This document shows, piece by piece, positions 51,097 through 57,418 of a DNA stretch of 57,418 nt. Positions within the stretch are counted from its first letter, which is position 1. Each line of letters opens with the position of its first letter. Source of the stretch: Anaerolineae bacterium (GTDB lineage: Bacteria; Chloroflexota; Anaerolineae; Aggregatilineales; Ch27). The stretch lies in assembly GCA_013178165.1 (NCBI GenBank), contig JABLXG010000024.1:1-57418 (forward strand), read 5' to 3'. The translations under genes and the position numbers were made by a program. Under the pieces are notes generated by a model. That model had not been told where the DNA came from and ran no database searches. It worked only from the letters and a program-made list of their open reading frames with translations.

Positions 51097-52521
51097 CTAG
51101 TAACGCTGGCCGACGCCAAACACCGAAGGCGGCAGGTGAATCCCGACGGCTTCGATGCGGTCGATGAACTTCGGGCGCAGACCGGTCGGGCGAATACGAC
51201 CGATGATCTTGCCAGCTTCGATGCCGGTCTGCTCAAACTCAAAGATGTCCGACATCACGATCACGTCGCCTTCCATCCCCTGGATTTCGGTGATCTTGAC
51301 GATCTTGCGGCTACCGTCGCGCACGCGTTCCTCATGGCAGATCAGGTTGACCGCAGAGGCGATCTGCTCGCGGATAGCGCGCACCGGCAAATCCATGCCA
51401 GCCATCAGGCACATCACCTCCAGACGGGCCAGCGTATCACGCGGGCTATTGGAGTGCAGGGTAGTCAGCGAACCGTCATGGCCGGTGTTCATGGCCTGCA
51501 GCATGTCCAGGGCTTCGCCAGAACGGCACTCCCCGACGATGATCCGGTCAGGCCGCATACGCAGGCTATTCACCACCAGGTCCCGGATGGTGATCTCGCC
51601 CTTGCCTTCGATATTGGGCGGGCGGCTTTCCAGCGTGACGACGTGGTCCTGGCGCAACTGTAGTTCAGCGGCATTCTCTATCGTGATGATCCGTTCGTCG
51701 TTGGGAATGAAGCCGGAGAGCACATTGAGCAGGGTGGTCTTGCCGGAGCCAGTACCCCCGCTGACGATGATGTTCAGACGAGCGATGACACAGGCACGCA
51801 GGAAGTCGATAATCTGCTGGGTGACCGTCCCAAAGCGGATCAGGTCATCAACCGTCAGCGGCTGCTTGGCAAACTTTCGGATGGTGATGGTCGGGCCGAT
51901 GAGCGAGATGGGACGGATCACGGCGTTGACGCGGGAGCCATCCATCAGACGGGCGTCAACGTACGGCTGGCTTTCATCAATACGACGGCCAAGCGGCGCG
52001 ACAATCCGTTCCAGGATGCGCAGGACATGCTCTTCGCTCTCAAAGGTCGCGTTGGTGTGGTAGATCTTGCCTTCGCGTTCGATGTAGATGTTCTTGGGGC
52101 CGTTGACCATGATCTCGGTGATGGTCTCGTCTGCCAGCAATGGCTCCAGTGGCCCAAGCCCCAGGATTTCGGCTTTGATCTGGTCAAAGAGCCGCTGGCG
52201 TTCAGCCCGGCTGAGAACGATATTTTCCTCCGCCAGGATGGTCTGGAACAATTCCTCCATGGTGGCGTGGATTTCCCCCTGGCGAGTCATGTCCATGGAC
52301 GGGTCGAGTTCCGCGAGCAGCTTGTTTTGGACCCTGGTCTTGATGTCCATGTAACTCTCGCGGACCGCCGCAGCACCGGTTGGGGCCGGGCGCTGGCGGA
52401 CGCGGAGTTGAGCAGCCAGCCGCGACTGTTCGTCTGTGGTTCCTCCGCCCTCACTTCCGGCGCCTTTGCCGCCGGTTCCGCCACTCTGACTACTCTTTTC
52501 AATTCGACGTAACAGAGACAC
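51097..52521 (-). CDS. tadA: Tad/Flp pilus motor ATPase TadA (CpaF)
   Basis: A 474-residue secretion ATPase of the VirB11/PilT group that powers pilus assembly from the cytoplasm. The N-terminal 55 residues are a Gly/Ser-rich linker. Then follow LAELDPSMDMTRQGEI, the N-domain (about 110-225: GLGPLEPLLADETITEIMVN) and the motor: Walker A GGTGSGKTT (255-263), an Asp-box-like region, Walker B RIIVGECRSGEALDML, and His-box TGHDGSLTTLHSNSPRD. All motor residues are intact. It follows cpaE by 53 bases and precedes tadB by 126. In Tad systems one TadA may drive both extension and retraction. Confidence 0.95.
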   Translation of the reverse strand: MSLLRRIEKSSQSGGTGGKGAGSEGGGTTDEQSRLAAQLRVRQRPAPTGAAAVRESYMDIKTRVQNKLLAELDPSMDMTRQGEIHATMEELFQTILAEENIVLSRAERQRLFDQIKAEILGLGPLEPLLADETITEIMVNGPKNIYIEREGKIYHTNATFESEEHVLRILERIVAPLGRRIDESQPYVDARLMDGSRVNAVIRPISLIGPTITIRKFAKQPLTVDDLIRFGTVTQQIIDFLRACVIARLNIIVSGGTGSGKTTLLNVLSGFIPNDERIITIENAAELQLRQDHVVTLESRPPNIEGKGEITIRDLVVNSLRMRPDRIIVGECRSGEALDMLQAMNTGHDGSLTTLHSNSPRDTLARLEVMCLMAGMDLPVRAIREQIASAVNLICHEERVRDGSRKIVKITEIQGMEGDVIVMSDIFEFEQTGIEAGKIIGRIRPTGLRPKFIDRIEAVGIHLPPSVFGVGQRY

Positions 52522-52574
52522 CTTGCCCTCCCATTGTGCCTAACTACCCAAATTGTACCGGGTTGACTTTGGCG

Positions 52575-53891
52575 TTAATGACGGCGAAAGAGGCTGAAGC
52601 CGCTTGACTGCTTAGCTTGCACTGTATCCTGTTCGACTTCGTTCTTGCCAAGCAGATTCAGGCGCACCGCTTCGGCCAGTTCCAGCAACTCCTTGATTGG
52701 CGAGCGATCGCGCTCCTTGCTGATAGCAATCACCGGGACGCCGCGGTTGATGGCGTGCAAGACAATCCGTTCCTCCTGGGGGATTTCCGCCAGGGCTTTC
52801 ATCTTCAGGTTTTTCTCGATCAGTTCAGTGTCGATGGTAACGCGGCTGCTACGCCCACGATCCCGCTGCACCTGGTTGACTACCAGCAGCAGTTTTTCCG
52901 GCGGGAAGTTGAGTTCATCAAACAGGCGCAGGATAGCGCGTACGCTGCGAACACCGGTCAGGGTAGGGGGGCAGACGAGCAGGATGCGAGCCGCCAGGTC
53001 AAACAGTTCGGCATTGATCTCGTCGACTGCGGAACCGGTGTCGACAATGATAAAGTCGTAGGAATCAGCGATCTTGGCGATGACCTGCCTGACGGCTTCT
53101 CCCTGGGGGGGATGCGCCAGCGCACCCGGGTCAGGTTCCGGAGCAAGCAGTACGCGCAGACCGCTGTCATGGGTGACCAGCACATGCTCGACCAGTTCCA
53201 TATCCATATCCTCCACGCTGTCGCACAGATCAGCGATAGTCGTGGGGGATTTCAGATTCAGGAAGACGCCGACATCGCCAAAATGTGCTTTGGCGTCCAC
53301 GATCAGAACCTTGGTGTCTTCCCGCATCAACCCTGCCGCCAGATTGGTGGCGATCATCGTGCAACCGGCGCCGCCTTTGGGGCTGTAGACGACCACGATA
53401 TAGCCAAGACGCTTATCGCCAACCCGCAGGCCCTTGCCCGCCGTAGCGACGCGTTCACCCCCTACGGCGGGCATGACCGGCAGCGTGGCAATCATCGTCT
53501 TCTTGCGCTGGTAGACACTGCGCAGTGTGCTGTAAAGCTCATCTCCCGAAACGGGCTTGGTCAGGAAGTACTGGGCTCCGGCCAGCATGGCCTTACGAAG
53601 GTAGTCCGACTCGCTTTGGACGGAGAGCATCACCACAGCGGCGGTAGGCACCGCTGTGGCGATCTTCTCTGTGGCTGAGATACCGTCCATATCGGGCATG
53701 TTGATGTCCATCAGGATGATGTTGGGCTGAGTTTCCTGGGCCAGTTCCAGCGCCTCAAGCCCTGTGCCGGCGGTGCCAACCACCTCGATGTCCGGCTCGA
53801 ACATCAACAGCTTCTTGATTTGCTCGCGGGTCTCAGCGTTATCGTCCACGATGAGCACGCGGATTTTCGCTTCAGGGCCACTGCCAGTCAT
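52575..53891 (-). CDS. cpaE: CpaE/TadZ-like pilus-positioning ATPase with complete receiver domain
   Basis: A 438-residue cytoplasmic protein. Residues 10-125 are a receiver with all phosphorylation residues: Asp16-Asp17, acceptor Asp62 (ILMDINMPDMDG), Ser90 and Lys112 (LTKPVS). Residues about 163-420 are a MinD/ParA-type ATPase whose P-loop is PKGGAGCT (171-178): the first Lys of the deviant Walker A is present, but the usual GKT lysine is Cys. TadZ proteins mark the site of pilus assembly. Typical TadZ receivers are degenerate; this one looks able to be phosphorylated, and a two-component pair lies just upstream. ATG at 53891. It sits between cpaB and tadA. Confidence 0.92.
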   Translation of the reverse strand: MTGSGPEAKIRVLIVDDNAETREQIKKLLMFEPDIEVVGTAGTGLEALELAQETQPNIILMDINMPDMDGISATEKIATAVPTAAVVMLSVQSESDYLRKAMLAGAQYFLTKPVSGDELYSTLRSVYQRKKTMIATLPVMPAVGGERVATAGKGLRVGDKRLGYIVVVYSPKGGAGCTMIATNLAAGLMREDTKVLIVDAKAHFGDVGVFLNLKSPTTIADLCDSVEDMDMELVEHVLVTHDSGLRVLLAPEPDPGALAHPPQGEAVRQVIAKIADSYDFIIVDTGSAVDEINAELFDLAARILLVCPPTLTGVRSVRAILRLFDELNFPPEKLLLVVNQVQRDRGRSSRVTIDTELIEKNLKMKALAEIPQEERIVLHAINRGVPVIAISKERDRSPIKELLELAEAVRLNLLGKNEVEQDTVQAKQSSGFSLFRRH

Positions 53892-53943
53892 AGCTTATAT
53901 CCTGTACATCCCGTCCGGTTACGAACTGCTCAGGCCATGGTTG

Positions 53944-55104
53944 TTACTCGGTTGTCGATGTGGTTGTGGTGGTATCCTCCCGCAGACGGATTTCCTGGAA
54001 AGCGATCAGCTGGCGGATGCTGCGCAGGGCCGGCTCCAGGGCGTAGGGCAGGCGGTTAGGCGCGCTGATGTTGTAGTTGCTCATGATGTACTCCAGCGAA
54101 ACCGCCTGGGTGGGCACCTGGGAGATATCGGTTGCCGACCGGAGAGCCAGGGTGATCGGGATACGGGAATCGATCGCCCACACCAGCACAACGGCATCCT
54201 GTGGCGAAACGGCCAGGGTGATGATATCCGGCGGCGGCTTGGGGGTGGGGACTGAAGGCGGACGTTCAGCGGCCTGCGCTTCAGCGCCTTCCGCCGGCAC
54301 GGCGGTCGGGGTGGGCAGCGGGGTGGGGGTAGCGCCGATGTAGTTGCCTTCGATGGGGAAGTCCCCGACACGTAGCACCCAGGCGCTCTGGATCGTGCGC
54401 TGGGTGACCAGGCGCGGACGCTGCTGTTCGGACGGGCTGACAATAACCGGCGCACCGCCGATGCCGACATCAAGGCGGCCAGGCACGCCCTGCCCGATAG
54501 CGATATTGCCCGCTTCATCGAAGGTTACCAGGAAGTTGTTGTTGGGGAACAACGACTGGAACTCTTCGTCGACATCCACGAACAGCATTGACAGAATGAC
54601 GTCCACATAATCGCCTTCGCGGATGGCATAGGCCACGCCGGTCAGGCGGTCCATCGGGACGGAGACGGCGACCAGACCCGGCGGCATGATGGCGGCGGCG
54701 TCAGACCCCACCCGGCCACGCTCCGCCAGTTCGCGCAGGTTATCCACCAGCATGGTCGAGAGCACAGGCGATTCGCGTGGAATATCGGTGCGGGCGATCT
54801 TGCCGATCACGTCATCCAGACTCTGCAGGGCGTTGAACGGGGCGGCTTCCGCCGGCCAGCGCCGGAGTTCCACAGCGTTTTCTGCCGGGATACGGATACC
54901 GCGCGGGAGTTCCTGGACGGCAATGACAATTTCGACGAAGGGGATTGGCGTGGCTGTCGGGATAACTTCTACCTGGCGCTCAGCCTCGCCTGCGCTCGGC
55001 GTGGTAGGAACCCCGGAAAAGCGAGGGAGCAACAGCACGACGGCGACCACGCCCAGGAGGATGATCAGAACTAACAGAAGTAATAAGCGGCCACGTCCGC
55101 GCAT
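53944..55104 (-). CDS. cpaB: Flp pilus assembly protein CpaB/RcpC-like
   Basis: A 386-residue protein with one N-terminal membrane helix (about 6-27) and an outer SAF-type domain. Marks of the family: VEIVIAVQELPRGIRIPAENAVELR, where the helix-break starts the SAF fold, then VLSTMLVDNLRELAERG and VSVPMDRLTGVAYAIREGDYVDV, each seen in RcpC/CpaB proteins. A Pro/Ala linker (about 265-295) precedes a C-terminal domain. In two-membrane bacteria it works with the secretin CpaC; no secretin gene follows here, as expected for a one-membrane cell. ATG 55104 has GGAGGG 5-10 bases upstream, ruling out the 55134 start. It is the first gene of the pilus operon, behind a strong promoter. Confidence 0.88.
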   Translation of the reverse strand: MRGRGRLLLLLVLIILLGVVAVVLLLPRFSGVPTTPSAGEAERQVEVIPTATPIPFVEIVIAVQELPRGIRIPAENAVELRRWPAEAAPFNALQSLDDVIGKIARTDIPRESPVLSTMLVDNLRELAERGRVGSDAAAIMPPGLVAVSVPMDRLTGVAYAIREGDYVDVILSMLFVDVDEEFQSLFPNNNFLVTFDEAGNIAIGQGVPGRLDVGIGGAPVIVSPSEQQRPRLVTQRTIQSAWVLRVGDFPIEGNYIGATPTPLPTPTAVPAEGAEAQAAERPPSVPTPKPPPDIITLAVSPQDAVVLVWAIDSRIPITLALRSATDISQVPTQAVSLEYIMSNYNISAPNRLPYALEPALRSIRQLIAFQEIRLREDTTTTTSTTE

Positions 55105-55136
55105 AGGACCCTCCACTCCTGATAGGTACTGCACTT

Positions 55137-55164
55137 AGTGTATTCGTTCAGAAGTAAATGTCAA
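55137..55164 (-). promoter_or_regulatory. Promoter of the Tad/Flp pilus operon
   Basis: On the minus strand a perfect TTGACA (55164-55159), a 16-base spacer and TACACT (55142-55137). The start of transcription would be near 55130, about 26 bases before the cpaB ATG. Confidence 0.65.
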
Positions 55165-55181
55165 ACGGGCTGATAGTCCTA

Positions 55182-55208
55182 CTGATCCCCGGCAATGCCG
55201 GCAATCAG
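55182..55208 (-). terminator. Terminator-like hairpin after the sensor kinase
   Basis: CTGAT (55182-55186)/ATCAG (55204-55208) and CCGGCA (55189-55194)/TGCCGG (55196-55201) form a nested hairpin between the kinase stop and the pilus promoter. No T-run. Confidence 0.45.
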
Positions 55209-55263
55209 CCCTGTTTTCGAACACGTAATGGAGTGGATTCCCGGTGTGGCCAACCAACCCAGA

Positions 55264-56355
55264 TTATGAGGCCGGGAGCACCGGATTACCGGCGGGAATG
55301 CGGACGGTGATCTTGCTGCCGCGGCCTTCTTCGCTTTCAAGGCGCATGGCCCCCCCGATCAACTCTACCCGCTCCCGCAGGGTCTTCAGGCTGGCTGCCT
55401 TGCTTTCTGGCACAGTAGTGTCTTCGCCGCTCAGGACGGTATCCGGGTTGAAGCCCTGGCCGTTATCCTCGACGATGGCGGAAACAAAGTCCATGCCCAT
55501 ATCCAGCGTGATAGTCACCTGGGTGGCATGGGAATGCTCGCGGGCATTGGACAAAAGCTCCTGGATGGAGCGGAACAGGATGACTTCGCGGTGTTGCTCT
55601 AGGCGGCGTTCATCGCCCAGAATATGCAAGGTGGTGCGGATGCCGCTCTTTTCGTTGTAGTTGTCGACATAGCGGCGGAGGGTCGGGATCAGGCCCAGGT
55701 CATCCAGCATCATCGGGCGCAGATCGAAGATAAACTCGCGGACCTTCTGAAAGGTACTGCTGGCGACTGCCTTGAGGTTATTCAATTCTTCCGCCGCCCG
55801 GTCAGGATCGCGGTCAAAAAGGCGCTGGCAGATTTCGGCCTGCAGGATGAAATTGGTCAGGGATTGTGCCGGGCCATCGTGCATTTGTCGGGCCAGACGC
55901 TTGCGCTCGTTTTCCTGCGCCTCAATGATGCGGATGATGTTCACCGCAGCCGGTGACATTTCAACGGCGGCGGTGTTGCTCTGAAAGGCTGAAGGGGCCA
56001 GACCTTCGACTTCCGCCAGTACCCTGGAGACGATGTCCGCCATCTGGCGGTACTGGTTCTGGTCGCTCTGCAGCTTTTCCAGGTTGCCCCGCATGGTCAA
56101 CAGACGACTGCGTGTATCGATCGCTTCGGTGTAGGCGACGCGGATATCCGGGCGCGGCACGCTATCGAAATTGGCTTCGATCTGGTGCAGCCGGTTGGTG
56201 ACCATGGCATTCTTTTGCTGCAAACGCTCGACTTCGTTGTGTGTTTGCTGAATGAGCGCGTCCAGCTCTTTGAGCTGGTTGTTGATGCGGTTGAATTCAT
56301 CATGCAGCGTTGACAGCAGTTGTTCACGGGGAGATTCAGAAGTCAGTTCAGACAT
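55264..56355 (-). CDS. Cytoplasmic DegS/NarL-type sensor histidine kinase
   Basis: A 363-residue kinase without membrane helices. Residues about 15-105 are a long coiled coil. The HisKA_3 domain has His159 in RKRLARQMHDGPAQSLTNFI; the HATPase domain shows QELLSNAREHSHATQ, VEDNGQGFNP and LRERVELIGGAMRLESEEGR. This matches the DegS type, which senses internal signals and phosphorylates a LuxR-type regulator. That regulator is encoded directly upstream (56395-57126, 39 bases away), so the two form one unit. The pilus operon follows downstream. The last residues (GNPVLPAS) are short. The signal is unknown. Confidence 0.94.
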   Translation of the reverse strand: MSELTSESPREQLLSTLHDEFNRINNQLKELDALIQQTHNEVERLQQKNAMVTNRLHQIEANFDSVPRPDIRVAYTEAIDTRSRLLTMRGNLEKLQSDQNQYRQMADIVSRVLAEVEGLAPSAFQSNTAAVEMSPAAVNIIRIIEAQENERKRLARQMHDGPAQSLTNFILQAEICQRLFDRDPDRAAEELNNLKAVASSTFQKVREFIFDLRPMMLDDLGLIPTLRRYVDNYNEKSGIRTTLHILGDERRLEQHREVILFRSIQELLSNAREHSHATQVTITLDMGMDFVSAIVEDNGQGFNPDTVLSGEDTTVPESKAASLKTLRERVELIGGAMRLESEEGRGSKITVRIPAGNPVLPAS

Positions 56356-56394
56356 GGCCCTCTTCCGCCCACAGCGCCTGCAGAGCAGACTCGC

Positions 56395-57126
56395 TCAATC
56401 GTCAGTTTCGGACAAGGTGTCCTGCATACGCACCCAGCCGCGGCGCAGCGCATACACTGCTGCCTGAGTACGATCTTCAACGTCCAGCTTCTTGAGGATG
56501 GCGGTCATGTGGTTCTTGACCGTCTGATGGCTGATACCCAGCGCCAGCGCGATCTGCTTGTTGCTCATGCCCCGCGTGACAAACTGCAGAATCTCCATTT
56601 CGCGCGGGCTGAGCGGCACAAAATGCTCGCCGGGGTCAACTATGTACGGGCCGGTCGCGGCTTCAACGCCGGCGTCCAGCCAGGCGCGCAGGTTGGGTTC
56701 ATCGAAGAGCTGGTCGCCGATGACGTAGAATCCCTGGACGACCTGCCGGACAACTTCCACCAGGCGGGCAGGCTCCACATCTTTTGAGTAGTAAGCTGAC
56801 GCCCCGGCACGCATCGCGTGGAGCACCTGCTCCTGATCGTGGTACGCGGTCAGCATGATGACGGCGCAATTGATCCGCTCGGCCTTGAGCTGGCGGGTGA
56901 CCTGCAGACCATTCATAGAAGGGATGTTGATGTCAATGACCAGCACGTTAGGCTTCAGCTGGCGCACCAACTGGAGCGCCTTTTCGCCGTCTGCTTTTTC
57001 GCCAATAACCTCAATATCATCTTCCAGCGAAAATACTTTGGACAGCCCTTCACGGAAAAGGGGGTGGTCGTCAACAATCAGTACCGTGATTCTGTCCAGG
57101 TCGTCTTCCGGATTCTGCATCGCCAT
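56395..57126 (-). CDS. LuxR/NarL family response regulator
   Basis: A 243-residue regulator. Receiver (about 12-130): Asp19-Asp20 in VLIVDDHP, acceptor Asp65 in LVIDINIPS, Thr and Lys in the later strands (VIMLTAYHD, YYSKDVEPARL). A linker of about 40 residues leads to the LuxR-type helix-turn-helix (about 178-240) with LSPREMEILQFVTRGMSNKQ and ALGISHQTVKNHMTAILKKL. GAGGA is 7-11 bases before ATG 57126, so the longer frame from 57249 is rejected. It is paired with the kinase downstream. The neighbouring pilus operon is the natural candidate target, but no binding site can be named. Confidence 0.95.
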   Translation of the reverse strand: MAMQNPEDDLDRITVLIVDDHPLFREGLSKVFSLEDDIEVIGEKADGEKALQLVRQLKPNVLVIDINIPSMNGLQVTRQLKAERINCAVIMLTAYHDQEQVLHAMRAGASAYYSKDVEPARLVEVVRQVVQGFYVIGDQLFDEPNLRAWLDAGVEAATGPYIVDPGEHFVPLSPREMEILQFVTRGMSNKQIALALGISHQTVKNHMTAILKKLDVEDRTQAAVYALRRGWVRMQDTLSETDD

Positions 57127-57177
57127 CGGATCTTCCTCAAGGAGGCTGCGCGGGTGTCGGGCACCCTTACCTGGTGC

Positions 57178-57186
57178 AGTATACCA
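57178..57186 (-). promoter_or_regulatory. Extended -10 promoter (TGGTATACT) of the two-component pair
   Basis: On the minus strand TGG-TATACT lies 52 bases before the regulator's ATG. The -35 region is a poor match, as for other extended -10 elements here. Confidence 0.45.
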
Positions 57187-57293
57187 CAGACCGCCGTGGT
57201 GCCGGGCTTTATATCCTGTTGTGGTAGCAGGGACTGCCAGTTCAATCATACATCACCTTCGCAGCCCCTTACAAACATTTAGCGGGGGGTGTC

Positions 57294-57306
57294 AGGGCAA
57301 TCGCAT
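57294..57306 (+). repeat. Left terminal inverted repeat of the right ISAs1-type element
   Basis: AGGGCAATCGCAT is the exact reverse complement of 114-126. It marks the left edge of the right-hand insertion sequence, 48 bases before its transposase start. Confidence 0.72.
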
Positions 57307-57354
57307 CAAAAGTGCTGATAGGGAATAATAGGATGCCTCTAACCAGGAGGCACT

Positions 57355-57418
57355 ATGTCAGACGAAAACCCGATCAGCTTACTCATCAGTTTTCGGGACC
57401 TGCCCGATCCACGGGTGG
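57355..57418 (+). CDS. ISAs1-family transposase, N-terminal fragment (3' end outside window)
   Basis: ATG 57355 follows AGGAGG (57345-57350) and the frame stays open to the window end, encoding 21 residues that include ISLLISFRDLPDPRV. The F-DLPDPRV pattern is the usual beginning of the N-terminal domain of ISAs1-type transposases. Together with the left fragment it indicates two same-orientation copies flanking the window. The two fragments do not overlap in sequence, so identity between copies cannot be measured here. Confidence 0.75.
   Translation, partial: MSDENPISLLISFRDLPDPRV

Noticed and set aside
50548-51663. A 371-codon plus-strand frame across tadB and tadA
   Set aside because: It is antisense to two certain genes and crosses the promoter-bearing gap between them.
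1-57418. CRISPR array, prophage, restriction-modification or toxin-antitoxin system
   Set aside because: I looked for regular spaced repeats, phage structural genes and known defence motifs and saw none; the AlbA_2 protein alone is not enough for a defence call.
1-57418. tRNA, rRNA, tmRNA or RNase P genes
   Set aside because: No cloverleaf with a GTTCRAnYC arm or conserved rRNA/tmRNA core was recognised by eye; a tRNAscan or Rfam run could overturn this.
1-57418. Single circular element closed through one insertion sequence
   Set aside because: If both ends belonged to one insertion its flanks (ggggggtgtc before, accgcaaatc after) should repeat each other; they do not. Two copies, or an assembly break, fit better.

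Overview
The window is about 57.4 kb of GC-rich bacterial DNA that I read as a chromosomal segment of a Chloroflexota bacterium, probably of the Anaerolineae. That assignment is an inference from gene content: a Tad/Flp pilus motor set with no outer-membrane secretin, surface proteins with long Pro/Thr linkers, a type-2-like isoleucyl-tRNA synthetase, three tandem M42 peptidases, and many TPR membrane proteins. No rRNA or tRNA gene is present to confirm it. Both ends of the window lie inside ISAs1-type insertion sequences in the same orientation. The left copy shows only its transposase C-terminus and right terminal repeat. The right copy shows only its left terminal repeat and transposase N-terminus.

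Left part (0.2-14.4 kb): a Pro/Thr-rich anchored protein; three M42 metallopeptidases in a row, with an intrinsic terminator; a tail-anchored TPR protein; a CcmC-like membrane protein with a GT-C-type membrane glycosyltransferase; a leftward Fur-family regulator and EamA permease; then rightward an AlaX-type alanyl-tRNA editing protein, an unknown protein and three consecutive TPR membrane proteins.

Middle (14.4-31.4 kb): ileS sits behind a 220-nt leader with a good promoter, a short hairpin carrying AUC in its loop, a UGGNACC element and an 18-codon upstream reading frame. ftsH and a Ser/Thr kinase run leftward. A cobalamin transporter is split into two units, each behind its own cobalamin riboswitch: btuD (rightward, terminator-type platform) and btuC-btuF (leftward, start-region hairpin). 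The binding protein is a tandem fusion of two substrate-binding domains. Between the two units lie ppdK, pckA (both acting on phosphoenolpyruvate) and a ribokinase-family gene.

Right-centre (31.5-46.3 kb): an amylosucrase, a FHA-receiver-FHA protein, folC, lon, an AlbA_2/ATPase-type regulator, three exported proteins (TolB-like lipoprotein, FlgD-like repeat protein, PhnD-like lipoprotein) and two family 2 glycosyltransferases.

Right end (46.3-57.3 kb), all leftward: a LuxR-type response regulator and a cytoplasmic DegS-like kinase, then cpaB, cpaE/tadZ, tadA/cpaF, tadB and tadC, followed by comF, hpf and an unknown nucleotidyltransferase-like gene. The pilus motor is present, but pilin, prepilin peptidase and minor pilins are not in the window. 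Promoters of the extended -10 type (TGnTAnnnT) recur before many genes. I found no CRISPR array, phage module or clear defence system. The most distinctive items are the ileS leader, the split and domain-duplicated B12 system, the M42 triplet and the receiver-bearing pilus ATPase next to a two-component pair.
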